From the NCBI RefSeq assembly GCF_001556515.1, contig NZ_LSJA01000293.1, positions 1 to 35,395 of the forward strand: a DNA stretch of 35,395 nt. Reading direction: 5' to 3'. Below are positions 8,414-16,540 of this stretch, piece after piece. The position numbers and the translations under genes are program-made. Position 1 is the first letter of the stretch, and every line of letters begins with the position of its first letter. This DNA comes from Caulobacter sp. CCH9-E1 (GTDB lineage: Bacteria > Pseudomonadota > Alphaproteobacteria > Caulobacterales > Caulobacteraceae). A model generated the notes under the pieces. That model saw nothing but the letters and a program-made list of their open reading frames with translations, was not told the DNA's origin and ran no database searches.

Positions 8414-9478
8414 GTGGCCAAAACAGCGAGCGATAGCGTCAGCCTGACGCGGCAGGCCTACGCCCTGACCGATGACCTGATGACGCCGAACGCGGCCGTC
8501 TACTGGATCGATCTGCTGCTATCGGCCGCCTTGATGTGGGGCGGCTTCGTGCTGGCCGCGACCACGGCGAGCCTGGCGGTCGGTCTGGTTGCCGGCCTCG
8601 TCAGCATGCTGGCGCTCTATCGCGCGCTCAGCTTCATCCACGAGCTGACCCACATCCGCGACGACGAGGCGCCGGGCTTCCGCGTGGGCTGGAACGTGTT
8701 GGTCGGCGTGCCGCTGATGACGCCGTCGCTGATGTACGAGGGCGTGCACAACGTCCACCACGTCAAGGACCGGTTCGGCACGGCGCTGGATCCTGAGTAC
8801 ATGCCGCTCTCGCGCTTTACGCCGCTGTCGCTGGCCGGCTTCCTGTTCGTCGCCCTGCTGGCGCCGATCGGCGTGCTGATCCGGTCGGCGATCATCATCC
8901 CGCTGTCGTTCCTGGTCCCGCCGCTGCGCCGCGTGCTCAAGCAGCGCCTGTCGGCCCTGATCATCAATCCCGACTTCGTGCGCGAGGACATGGCCAAGAT
9001 GCGCCCGGCCTGGCTGGTCCAGGACATCGCCTGCTGGCTGTGGTCGTGGGGACTGATCGCCGCGACGGCCGCTGGCGTGCTGCCGATCCGCTTCGTGCTG
9101 ACGGGCCAGGCGATCTTCTCGCTGGCCACCTTTGTCAATCAGGCCCGGACCCTGGTCGCGCACCATTGGGAAAACGACGGCGGCAAGATGAGCCTGGACG
9201 AGCAGTTCCTGGACTCGGTCAATGTCCCGCCGCCGAACCTGGCGTCCGAGCTCTGGGCGCCGGTGGGCCTGCGCTACCACGCCCTGCACCATCTGCTGCC
9301 CAAGCTGCCCTACCACAATCTGGGCAAGGCCCACGCCCGGCTGGCCCAAGCCCTGGCGCCGGACTCGCTGTATCATCGCGCTTCCCAGAAGGGCCTGTTC
9401 GAGGCTCTGACGGCCTTGTTCCGCCGCGTGGCGCAAAAGCCCGCCGCGGTTTCTCAAGGGCCGCGCGCCGCCGAATAG
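8414..9478 (+). CDS. Membrane fatty-acid desaturase
   Basis: This integral-membrane di-iron desaturase introduces a double bond into fatty acyl chains or related lipids. The 354-residue protein carries the three histidine boxes of the family: HELTH at 76-80, HNVHH at 112-116 and HALHH at 289-293. Hydrophobic segments occur near residues 30-75, 135-170 and 205-235. The start is a GTG preceded by GAGGGC at good spacing. The exact substrate cannot be read from sequence; carotenoid hydroxylase-like or acyl desaturase roles are both possible. It stands alone between a terminator and an AraC-type regulator on the same strand, which might respond to lipid state (inference). Confidence 0.88.
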   Translation: MAKTASDSVSLTRQAYALTDDLMTPNAAVYWIDLLLSAALMWGGFVLAATTASLAVGLVAGLVSMLALYRALSFIHELTHIRDDEAPGFRVGWNVLVGVPLMTPSLMYEGVHNVHHVKDRFGTALDPEYMPLSRFTPLSLAGFLFVALLAPIGVLIRSAIIIPLSFLVPPLRRVLKQRLSALIINPDFVREDMAKMRPAWLVQDIACWLWSWGLIAATAAGVLPIRFVLTGQAIFSLATFVNQARTLVAHHWENDGGKMSLDEQFLDSVNVPPPNLASELWAPVGLRYHALHHLLPKLPYHNLGKAHARLAQALAPDSLYHRASQKGLFEALTALFRRVAQKPAAVSQGPRAAE

Positions 9479-9571
9479 TTGTGAGCGCTCGACAAGGCCA
9501 AGTTCTGGCGGCATGAGACCTAATACGGTGGCGGGGCGATGTTTTCCCGCCGCCATCATGTCGAGCGTCCT

Positions 9572-10621
9572 ATGTCGCTTTCCTTGTCGCTTCCCCGACA
9601 CCAAGCTGGCACCCGCGTATCGCCGGGGCGGCAAGGCGTCGCCGATTTCGCCGAGGCGATCGCCCCCGTCTTCGACACTCGCCTTCGCGACGTCGCGGCG
9701 TCGGGTCCGGATCTGTGGATCAGCAGCGTCAATGTCGGCCCCATGCTTCTGGGCTACGCCCATATGAGCGGCGGGACCTTCAGCTATGGGCGCGACCATC
9801 GGAAGGTCGCCGCGACGGGGCTCGACCTCATCCTGGTCCAGATCATCGCCGAAGGGGGCGATCGCCGCGAGGCTTACCGCGGCGAGGTGGAGGCCTCGGT
9901 CGGGGACGTCTGCCTGCTGGATCTGACGCGACCGTTCCATTCGGAAGCTCAGGCCTGCGGAAACTTCAGTCTGGCTATTCCTCGCGAGGCCCTGGCGGCG
10001 CGCGACCGTGACCTCGACGACCTTCACGGTCGCGTCCTGGGGCGCGACACCGCCGCGGCCCGGCTGTTCAAGAGTCATGTCGAGACGCTGTGGAGCTTTG
10101 CCGGAGAACTCTCCGTGGCCGACGCCCCCATCGTTGGACGAACCACTATCGATCTGCTCGCCGGGCTGGCCATGCCGGCGTCAGGCGATCCGGCGGCCCG
10201 CGCGGCGATCGCGGAATCGCAGCTTGGCCGCATCCGGCGCTTCATCGACGCCAACCTGGACGATTCGTATCTGGGCGCCGAGGTTTTGTGCCGGCGGTTC
10301 GGTCTTTCGCGGGCCTCGCTCTATCGCCTCTTCGCGCCGCTGGGCGGGGTCCGCGAGCATATCCAAAATCGTCGCCTGCGCCGGGCGTTCGACGCTTTGA
10401 CCGATCCTTCGCTGAGCCACCTGCCGCTGAGCCAGGTTGTCGAGGGCCACGGCTTCTCGGCCTGGTCCAGCTTCGCGCGGGCGTTCAAGGCCAGGTTCGG
10501 CCTTGCGCCCGGCGAGGCGCGCGAGATCGGCGCGGCGGCGGCTCTGCACGCCAGCGCCGCCGAGGCGCGAGGCCAAGGACTACCCGATTGGCTCCGCGCC
10601 CTGGATGGCGCCGACCTCTAA
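9572..10621 (+). CDS. AraC-family transcriptional regulator
   Basis: This 349-residue regulator has an N-terminal cupin-like AraC-binding domain (about 40-180, including VGDVCLLDLTRPF) and a C-terminal double helix-turn-helix (about 220-330). Visible signatures in the DNA-binding part are LCRRFGLSRASLYRLFAPLGGV and VVEGHGFSAWSSFARAFKARFGLAPGEAR. An ATG 11 codons earlier (9539) is also in frame, but it lies inside a GGCGGG/CCCGCC stem that would hide it, so I prefer 9572. It follows the desaturase by about 90 bases on the same strand. The regulated genes are unknown. Confidence 0.87.
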   Translation: MSLSLSLPRHQAGTRVSPGRQGVADFAEAIAPVFDTRLRDVAASGPDLWISSVNVGPMLLGYAHMSGGTFSYGRDHRKVAATGLDLILVQIIAEGGDRREAYRGEVEASVGDVCLLDLTRPFHSEAQACGNFSLAIPREALAARDRDLDDLHGRVLGRDTAAARLFKSHVETLWSFAGELSVADAPIVGRTTIDLLAGLAMPASGDPAARAAIAESQLGRIRRFIDANLDDSYLGAEVLCRRFGLSRASLYRLFAPLGGVREHIQNRRLRRAFDALTDPSLSHLPLSQVVEGHGFSAWSSFARAFKARFGLAPGEAREIGAAAALHASAAEARGQGLPDWLRALDGADL

Positions 10622-10631
10622 TTCATACATT

Positions 10632-10679
10632 TGGAGCGCGTTAGGTTTAACCGCTCACGCTTAAACCTAACGCGCTCCA
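10632..10679. repeat. Perfect 19-bp inverted repeat, likely bidirectional terminator
   Basis: TGGAGCGCGTTAGGTTTAA (10632-10650) is mirrored exactly at 10661-10679 around a 10-base loop. It lies between the convergent AraC-type gene and kefC, ending 4 bases before the kefC stop. The stem is longer than a normal terminator and the T-runs are inside it. It may be a member of a dispersed intergenic hairpin family as well as a transcription end point. Confidence 0.85.
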
Positions 10680-10683
10680 GGCT

Positions 10684-12585
10684 CTATCCCGCGCCTTCCT
10701 GCTGGGCTCGCTCGCGCAGTTCCTCGTCGAGGCTGGCGGTGTCCCACGCGCCGCCGGCGTCCCCGGGGCGCATGCGGTGCAGGTCGGCGTCCAGCAGCCT
10801 GTCCATGGTCTGGGCCGCGTCGCGCGAGGCCAGGATATAGGCCTCCTCCTGGCCCCACATGGGACGCAGTTCCTCGAACATCCGGCGATCGTGGCGGCGG
10901 AAGAAGGCGGCGGCCCGATGCGCGCGGTGGGCCCGGAAACCCAGCTTCTGCAGCGCCGTGGCGCCCAGAGCGAGGGCGGACTCGAAGGTCTCGCGCTCGA
11001 CCGCGTCGGCGCCATTGGCCAGCAGGTCGTAGGCGTGCCGGCGATCCCAGGCCCGGGCCAGGATGATCAGATCCGGGAAGGCCTTGCGCGCGGTCTCGAC
11101 CAGCTCGACCGTCTTCTCGCGGTCGTCCAGGGCGACGATCAGCATCCGCGCGCGATCGGCGCCGGCCTGGCGCAGCAGATCCAGGCGCGTGGCGTCGCCA
11201 TAGTGCACGCGGCGGCCAAAGCGGCGCAGCAGCTCGATCTGCTCGATATCGCTGTCCAGCACCGTCGACTTGAACCCATTGGCCGACAGCATGCGTCCTG
11301 TGATCTGTCCGAAGCGGCCAAAGCCGGCGATGATGATGTCCGGCTCGCCCTCGTCGAAGTCGCCGGTGTCTGGGACGACGTCGGGGATGGCCGCGTCCAT
11401 CAGGGCCGCGACACGCTCATAGAGGATCATGGCCACCGGGGTCAGGGCCATCGAGACGGCCACGGCGGCGGTCAGCAAGGCCGCCAGCGACGCGCCGATC
11501 ACGCCCGCGCCGACCGTGAAGCTCAGCAGCACGAAGGCGAACTCGCCGCCCTGGGCCAGGGCCGCGGCCACCGCCATGGCGCCGCGCTTGGGCGCGCCGA
11601 ACAGCAGGGCCAGGCCGTAGAGCACCAGGAACTTCAGGGCCATCAGGCCCAGGACCAGTCCGACGAGCAGCAGCGGCTGACGCGCGATCAGCGGCAGGTC
11701 GACGCCCGCTCCCACGGTGATGAAGAAGAGGCCCAGCAGCAGGCCTCGGAACGGCTCGATGTCCGTCTCGAGCTCGCGCCGGAACTCGCTTTCGGCCAGC
11801 ACGACGCCGGCCAGGAAGGCGCCGAGGGCGGGGGAGAGGCCGACGATCTGCATCAGGCTGGCCACCGCCACGACGATCAGCAGCGCCGAGGCGGTGAAGA
11901 TCTCGCGCAGGCGCGCCTTGGCGATGAAGCGGAAGACGGGGCGCACCAGGTAGCGACCGCCGCCGACCACGGCCGCGACCGCCGCGAAGACCGACAAGCC
12001 CTGGGCCCAGACCGGCAGGTGGGTGACCAGGTTTCCGCCGCCGTGGCCGCCATCGGCGTGAGCCGCCGGGGCGACCGTGGCCAGCAGCGGGAGTAGGGCG
12101 AACAGCGGAATGACCGCCAGGTCCTGCAGCAGCAGCACCCCGAACGCCGCGCGGCCGACGGGACCCTGCCTCAGGCCCTTCTCATCCAAGGTTTGCAGAA
12201 CAATGGCGGTCGAGGACATCGCCAGCACCAGACCGACCGCCAACGCCGTCTGCCAAGGCAAGCCCAGCGCCAGCGCGGCCGCGGCGATCGCGATCGCCGT
12301 CCCCACCACCTGCGCGCCGCCGAAGCCGAAGATGGCCTTGCGCATGTCCCACAGCATCGACGGACGAACCTCGAGGCCGATCAGGAACAGCAGGATGACG
12401 ACGCCGAACTCGGCGAACTTCATGACGTCGGCCTGGGCGCCGACCAGCGACAGGGCGTAGGGGCCGATGACGACGCCCGCGATCAGGTAGCCGAGCACCG
12501 AGCCGAGGCCCAGCCGCTTGGCGATCGGCACCGAGACGACGGCCGCCCCCAGATAGACCAGGGTCTGGGTGAGGAAGTTTTCCAT
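10684..12585 (-). CDS. kefC: Glutathione-gated potassium efflux protein KefB/KefC type
   Basis: This inner-membrane cation:proton antiporter of the CPA2 family releases potassium when electrophiles form glutathione adducts, acidifying the cytoplasm for protection. The 633 residues match KefC (620) and KefB (601) of E. coli. About 380 N-terminal residues are hydrophobic transmembrane segments. The regulatory loop reads ELETDIEPFRGLLLGLFF, close to the KefC loop. A TrkA-N/RCK nucleotide-binding domain follows from about residue 416, with GFGRFG at 421-426. A C-terminal charged tail completes it. It sits 6 bases after the kefF-type gene, and AGGGA overlapping that gene's stop serves as its ribosome binding site. 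KefB and KefC cannot be told apart here. Confidence 0.9.
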   Translation of the reverse strand: MENFLTQTLVYLGAAVVSVPIAKRLGLGSVLGYLIAGVVIGPYALSLVGAQADVMKFAEFGVVILLFLIGLEVRPSMLWDMRKAIFGFGGAQVVGTAIAIAAAALALGLPWQTALAVGLVLAMSSTAIVLQTLDEKGLRQGPVGRAAFGVLLLQDLAVIPLFALLPLLATVAPAAHADGGHGGGNLVTHLPVWAQGLSVFAAVAAVVGGGRYLVRPVFRFIAKARLREIFTASALLIVVAVASLMQIVGLSPALGAFLAGVVLAESEFRRELETDIEPFRGLLLGLFFITVGAGVDLPLIARQPLLLVGLVLGLMALKFLVLYGLALLFGAPKRGAMAVAAALAQGGEFAFVLLSFTVGAGVIGASLAALLTAAVAVSMALTPVAMILYERVAALMDAAIPDVVPDTGDFDEGEPDIIIAGFGRFGQITGRMLSANGFKSTVLDSDIEQIELLRRFGRRVHYGDATRLDLLRQAGADRARMLIVALDDREKTVELVETARKAFPDLIILARAWDRRHAYDLLANGADAVERETFESALALGATALQKLGFRAHRAHRAAAFFRRHDRRMFEELRPMWGQEEAYILASRDAAQTMDRLLDADLHRMRPGDAGGAWDTASLDEELRERAQQEGAG

Positions 12586-12591
12586 CAGTCC

Positions 12592-13173
12592 CTAGGCCTC
12601 CGCGCGAGCCGGCAGCAGCGAGGCCACTCGCGCCTTGTAGCGTTCGGCTTCCGCCTTCAGGGCCGCGTCGTCCTTGACCGAGGCCCCGTGCACGACGAAC
12701 GGCGTCTCCCATTCCATCCCGCACAGGTGGGCGGTCTGCTCCAACGGACGCAGGAATTCATCCATGCTGAAGCGATTATAGCCATGGGCGTGATAGGCCT
12801 TGGCCGAGCCGCCCGTGGTGCAGGCCACGAACAGCTTCTTGCCCTTCAGCGCCTCGCCGCCCTCGCCATAGGCGAAGCCGTGCAGCCAGACGATGTCCAG
12901 CCACTCCTTCAGCAGGGACGGCGTCGAGTACCAGAACAGCGGAAACTGCAGGGCGACCACGTCGTGGGCCACGAGGGCGGCCTGCTCGGTCTCGATATCG
13001 ACCACGAAGTCCGGATAGGTCTCGTACAGATCCTTGAACGTGACGCCGGAGAGGCTCTTGGCCGCCTTGGCCAGGGTGCGATTGGCGCGCGAGCGTTCAA
13101 GCGCCGGGTGGGCCAGCACCAGAAGCAAGCCTGAGGTGGCGGGTGTCACCGAGCCGGTGTTAGCGTCGGACAT
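12592..13173 (-). CDS. kefF: KefF/KefG-type NAD(P)H oxidoreductase
   Basis: This 193-residue flavodoxin-like quinone reductase is the ancillary subunit that activates the neighbouring Kef channel. Family motifs are LAHPALERSRANRTL, ALQFPLFWYSTPSLLKEWLD and ACTTGGSAKAYHAHGYN. The first binds the flavin phosphate, and the last two line the active site in this family. Its place directly in front of the Kef gene on the same transcript supports the assignment over general modulator-of-drug-activity reductases. KefF and KefG are hard to separate by eye. The N-terminus has a short extra lead before the first strand. The ATG overlaps the stop of a possible 35-codon ORF by one base. Confidence 0.87.
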   Translation of the reverse strand: MSDANTGSVTPATSGLLLVLAHPALERSRANRTLAKAAKSLSGVTFKDLYETYPDFVVDIETEQAALVAHDVVALQFPLFWYSTPSLLKEWLDIVWLHGFAYGEGGEALKGKKLFVACTTGGSAKAYHAHGYNRFSMDEFLRPLEQTAHLCGMEWETPFVVHGASVKDDAALKAEAERYKARVASLLPARAEA

Positions 13174-13280
13174 CAGGCGGCTCTTCCGGAAAAATAATTC
13201 ATCAAGGGTTGAATTTCTTCCACGTTGAGGCGACACGGTTCGCCGAGCGCGGAGCGGAAGCTGGCAAGCAGGCTTTTCAT
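13173..13280 (-). CDS. Possible 35-residue leader protein before kefF
   Basis: A 35-codon ORF begins MKSLLASFRSALGEPCRLN and ends in TGATG, sharing one base with the kefF start. AAGG lies 3 bases before its ATG, which is closer than usual. The overlap suggests translational coupling. Codon use is poorer in G and C at third positions than in the neighbours, so it could be chance. It has one cysteine and no recognised domain. If translated, it could couple kefF output to an upstream signal. Confidence 0.3.
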   Translation of the reverse strand: MKSLLASFRSALGEPCRLNVEEIQPLMNYFSGRAA

Positions 13281-13344
13281 CCGCCTTGGATAAAAAGATC
13301 CGGGCGGTTTGGGATAGCCCGCGAGTTCGGAATAGGGAGACACC

Positions 13345-14070
13345 ATGGTCGACAAGGTGAAGAAAGACGCCGTCGAGGCCCTGGCCGGGCTGCTCAATGA
13401 CGGCATGACCATCATGGCCGGCGGCTTTGGCCTCTGCGGCATCCCGGAAAACCTGATCGCGGCGATCCGCGAGGCGGGGGTGAAGGACCTCACGGTCGTC
13501 TCCAACAATTGCGGCGTCGACGGCTTCGGCCTGGGCATCCTGCTGGAAAATCGCCAGATCAAGAAGATGGTCTCGTCCTATGTGGGTGAGAACAAGCTGT
13601 TCGAACAGCTCTACCTCTCCGGCGAGCTGGAGCTGGAGTTCAATCCGCAGGGCACGCTGGCCGAGCGCATTCGTGCGGGCGGCGCGGGCATTCCCGCCTT
13701 CTTCACGCGCACCGGCTACGGCACCCTGGTGGCCGAGGGCAAGGAGGTCCGCGAGTTCGACGGCGAGATGTACGTGATGGAGCGCGGCCTGACCGCCGAC
13801 CTCTCGATCGTCAAGGCCTGGAAGGGCGACGCCGAGGGCAACCTGATCTACCGGAAGACCGCGCGAAACTTCAATCCGATGATGGCCACGGCCGGTCGAG
13901 CGACGGTCGTCGAGGTCGAGGAGCTGGTGGAGATCGGCGCCCTGGACAAGGACGCCATCCACACGCCCGGCATCTATGTCGACCGCATCATCAAGGGCGC
14001 CAAGTTCGAAAAGCGCATCGAGCGGGTCACGACCCGCCCCCACGAGCAAAAGACTCAGGAGACCGCGTAA
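13345..14070 (+). CDS. scoA: 3-oxoacid CoA-transferase subunit A
   Basis: This is the alpha subunit of a heteromeric CoA-transferase that moves CoA between succinyl-CoA and acetoacetate or a related 3-oxoacid. The 241-residue protein has the family's early motif [20 protein letters not shown] and also [23 protein letters not shown]. The ATG is preceded by AGGGAGA at good spacing. It ends TAATG, with subunit B starting on the last base. Substrate class (acetoacetate versus 3-oxoadipate) is not resolved. No aromatic degradation genes lie nearby, which favours ketone-body or polyhydroxybutyrate-linked acetoacetate use (inference). Confidence 0.94.
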   Translation: MVDKVKKDAVEALAGLLNDGMTIMAGGFGLCGIPENLIAAIREAGVKDLTVVSNNCGVDGFGLGILLENRQIKKMVSSYVGENKLFEQLYLSGELELEFNPQGTLAERIRAGGAGIPAFFTRTGYGTLVAEGKEVREFDGEMYVMERGLTADLSIVKAWKGDAEGNLIYRKTARNFNPMMATAGRATVVEVEELVEIGALDKDAIHTPGIYVDRIIKGAKFEKRIERVTTRPHEQKTQETA

Positions 14071-14711
14071 TGGCCTGGACCCGCGACGAGATGGCGGCCC
14101 GCGCCGCCAAGGAGCTGCAGGACGGCTTCTATGTGAACCTCGGCATTGGCATCCCGACCCTGGTCGCCAACTACATCCCCGAAGGCATGCACGTGACGCT
14201 GCAGAGCGAGAACGGCATGCTGGGCATGGGTCCCTTCCCCTATGAGGGCGAGGAAGACGCCGACCTGATCAACGCCGGCAAGCAGACGATCACCGAGCTC
14301 GACTCGAGCTCGTACTTCAGCTCGGCCGACAGCTTCGCCATGATCCGCGGCGGCCACATCGCGCTGTCGATCCTGGGCGGCATGCAGGTGGCCGAGACCG
14401 GCGACCTCGCCAACTGGATGGTGCCTGGCAAGATGGTCAAGGGCATGGGCGGGGCCATGGACCTCGTCGCGGGCGTCAAGCGCGTGGTGGTGGTCATGGA
14501 CCATTGCGAGAAGTCCGGCGCGCCCAAGCTGCTGAAGCGTTGCTCCCTGCCGCTCACCGGCGCGGGCGTGGTGGATCTGCTGATCACCGAACTCGGCGTC
14601 TTCGAGATCAACCGCGGCAAGACGCCGGTCCGGCTGATCGAGCTGGCGCCGGGCGTGACCGTCGATGAGGTCAAGTCCAAGACCGAGGCGGCCTTCGAGG
14701 TCGCGATTTAG
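14070..14711 (+). CDS. scoB: 3-oxoacid CoA-transferase subunit B
   Basis: This is the beta subunit, which carries the catalytic glutamate that forms the CoA thioester intermediate. The motif [11 protein letters not shown] places it at Glu 47. Other marks are [40 protein letters not shown] and [20 protein letters not shown]. The 213-residue length is normal. Its start overlaps the stop of subunit A by one base (TAATG), and AGGAG lies inside the end of subunit A, so the two are coupled for equal output. A strong terminator follows. Confidence 0.95.
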   Translation: MAWTRDEMAARAAKELQDGFYVNLGIGIPTLVANYIPEGMHVTLQSENGMLGMGPFPYEGEEDADLINAGKQTITELDSSSYFSSADSFAMIRGGHIALSILGGMQVAETGDLANWMVPGKMVKGMGGAMDLVAGVKRVVVVMDHCEKSGAPKLLKRCSLPLTGAGVVDLLITELGVFEINRGKTPVRLIELAPGVTVDEVKSKTEAAFEVAI

Positions 14712-14735
14712 CTAGGCTTCTGAGAGGCCTGGAAG

Positions 14736-14767
14736 GGGCGGCGGCCGTTGCGGTCGCCGCCCTTTTT
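14736..14767 (+). terminator. Terminator after scoAB
   Basis: GGGCGGCGGCC pairs with GGTCGCCGCCC across the loop GTTGC, then five Ts follow. The 11-bp stem includes one G-T pair. It ends the CoA-transferase transcript, just before the convergent glycosyltransferase stop. Confidence 0.92.
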
Positions 14768-14783
14768 CATGGCCGCCCATTTT

Positions 14784-16352
14784 TCAGGGGCGCTTAGGCT
14801 CCGGCGGCAGGCCCGTGACGGGGTCGCGGGGCAGCGGCGCGAAGCCTTCGGCGATGAACAGGTCGATCCGGCGCGAGCGCTTCTTGTCGAGGCGCACGCG
14901 CGAGATCTGCAGGGCCGAGGTCGCCTTGAAGTCCTGCTCGATCTCGGGGCGATAGCCGCCCTCCAGGCTGACGATCAGGGCGCGGCGGCCGTAGGCGGCG
15001 TCGAGCGGCGCTTCGGTCTCGGCCTGGTTCTGCGGGGCGATCTCGTGCACCCACATGCGCAGCGGCGGCGCGCCCGGCTGGCCGAAATAGTCGCGGCCGT
15101 AATAGGCGGCGGCGTTGTAGAGGAAGCGGTCGTCCATCGCGACCGCGCTGACTCCGCCGCGCAGGGCCTGTTCCTCCCGCGTCCGATCGATGATCGCCTG
15201 GACGGTCTGATCCCAGCCGCGCACGCGCTTGAAGCCGTTGGCGAGCCCCACGGCGTCCGCCACGCGCGGATTGACCATGCAGACCACGAAGAAGGCCGCG
15301 AACAGCCCCTGCAGCGCCAGGCCGCCGATCAGCCAGCGACGGGCGTTCCAGCGCAGGAGCCAGCCGGCGGCCAGCACCGATCCCGCCACGAAGGCCGCGC
15401 CGGCCCAGTTGGCGTTGGCGCGCGAGACGAAGGCCTCACCGGCGACGATGATCAGCGGCGGCGCGCTGAAGCACAGCAGCAGAAGGTCCGGCGACTGGAT
15501 CTTCTTCTTGGCGCCCAGCCAGATCGCGCCGCCCAGCAGCACGCCGAATGGAACCGGGCCGAAGACGCCGAACTGAGAAAGGACGAACTCGCTCAGTTCA
15601 CGGACATTGAAGAGGTGCGCGCCCCAGTTGGCGTTCGAGGCGGTGTGCTTGACGGTCGAAAACTGATGGCTGGCGTTCCAGGCCAGGTTCGGCGCCAGGG
15701 TCAGCACGAACGCGAAGGCGAATAGAACGATCGCCGCCGGACACCAGCGCCGGCGCGCCTCGCGCGAGATCAGGGCGTGAAGCACGATGCTGCCAAGCGC
15801 GTAGATGGCCGCGTATTTCGACAGGAAGGCCAGGCCCAGCGCCACGCCCATGCCGGCGGCCACGAAATAGCGCCGCGGCGCTGTCGCCTCGGCCAGGCCG
15901 ACATAGGCCCAGATCGTCAGGGACAGGAAGAAGAGCAGCGGCGCGTCGGTGGCCATCAGCCCGGACGACAGCACGACGCCGGGCATCAGGCTGTAGATCG
16001 CCGCTGCGGCCAGACCGGACCATCCGCCGTAGAGGCGACGCGCGATCCGATGAACGACGAGGGCGGTCGCGCCATGCAGCAGCGGCGCGGATAGCCGCAC
16101 CCAGGCCTCGGCGTCGCCGCCGATCGTCGTGGTCAGCCAGATCAGCCAGGCGATCATCGGCGGCTTGGAGAAGTAGCCGAACGCCAGCTCGCGCGACCAC
16201 AGCCAGTATTGAGCCTCGTCGGGATAGAGCTCCAGGGGCGTGGCGAACAGCGCCGCCAGGCGCAGAATCGTCAGCCCCGCCACCATCAGGATGGTCAGTC
16301 GCCAGGCGCGGCTATCGACGGTTTTGGGGGTTGAGTCGGGCTGGAATGTCAT
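14784..16352 (-). CDS. GT39-family membrane glycosyltransferase
   Basis: This 522-residue multi-spanning protein resembles the ArnT/protein mannosyltransferase family. These enzymes move sugars from polyprenyl-phosphate donors onto lipid A, proteins or other periplasmic acceptors. The first loop holds the catalytic acidic motif in ELYPDEAQYWLWS, followed by FGYFSKPPMIAWLIW. Many hydrophobic segments follow up to about residue 370, then a soluble C-terminal domain. The family is clear but donor and acceptor are not. It is a single gene, convergent with scoAB and divergent from the TonB receptor. Confidence 0.87.
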   Translation of the reverse strand: MTFQPDSTPKTVDSRAWRLTILMVAGLTILRLAALFATPLELYPDEAQYWLWSRELAFGYFSKPPMIAWLIWLTTTIGGDAEAWVRLSAPLLHGATALVVHRIARRLYGGWSGLAAAAIYSLMPGVVLSSGLMATDAPLLFFLSLTIWAYVGLAEATAPRRYFVAAGMGVALGLAFLSKYAAIYALGSIVLHALISREARRRWCPAAIVLFAFAFVLTLAPNLAWNASHQFSTVKHTASNANWGAHLFNVRELSEFVLSQFGVFGPVPFGVLLGGAIWLGAKKKIQSPDLLLLCFSAPPLIIVAGEAFVSRANANWAGAAFVAGSVLAAGWLLRWNARRWLIGGLALQGLFAAFFVVCMVNPRVADAVGLANGFKRVRGWDQTVQAIIDRTREEQALRGGVSAVAMDDRFLYNAAAYYGRDYFGQPGAPPLRMWVHEIAPQNQAETEAPLDAAYGRRALIVSLEGGYRPEIEQDFKATSALQISRVRLDKKRSRRIDLFIAEGFAPLPRDPVTGLPPEPKRP

Positions 16353-16540
16353 GACGTCCGATTAAACAAGTAAAAAAAATCTGACCAATTCTTCCGCGTT
16401 TTCGGGGGTTTGTGACAGTTTCTGGGCGGGCGTGGCCTTTCCGTCACCAAACCTTCGAAAACTTTCTGTAAACGGCCGGAAACGACGCGAGACCGTGCTT
16501 TCAAGCCTGGGCGCTTCGAAGAAAGAGGGGATCCTTCCGC

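Noticed and set aside
10647..10664. CtrA-like TTAA pair in the 19-bp inverted repeat
   Set aside because: The two TTAA halves are 10 bases apart, not the 7 of the CtrA consensus, and the site lies between convergent gene ends.
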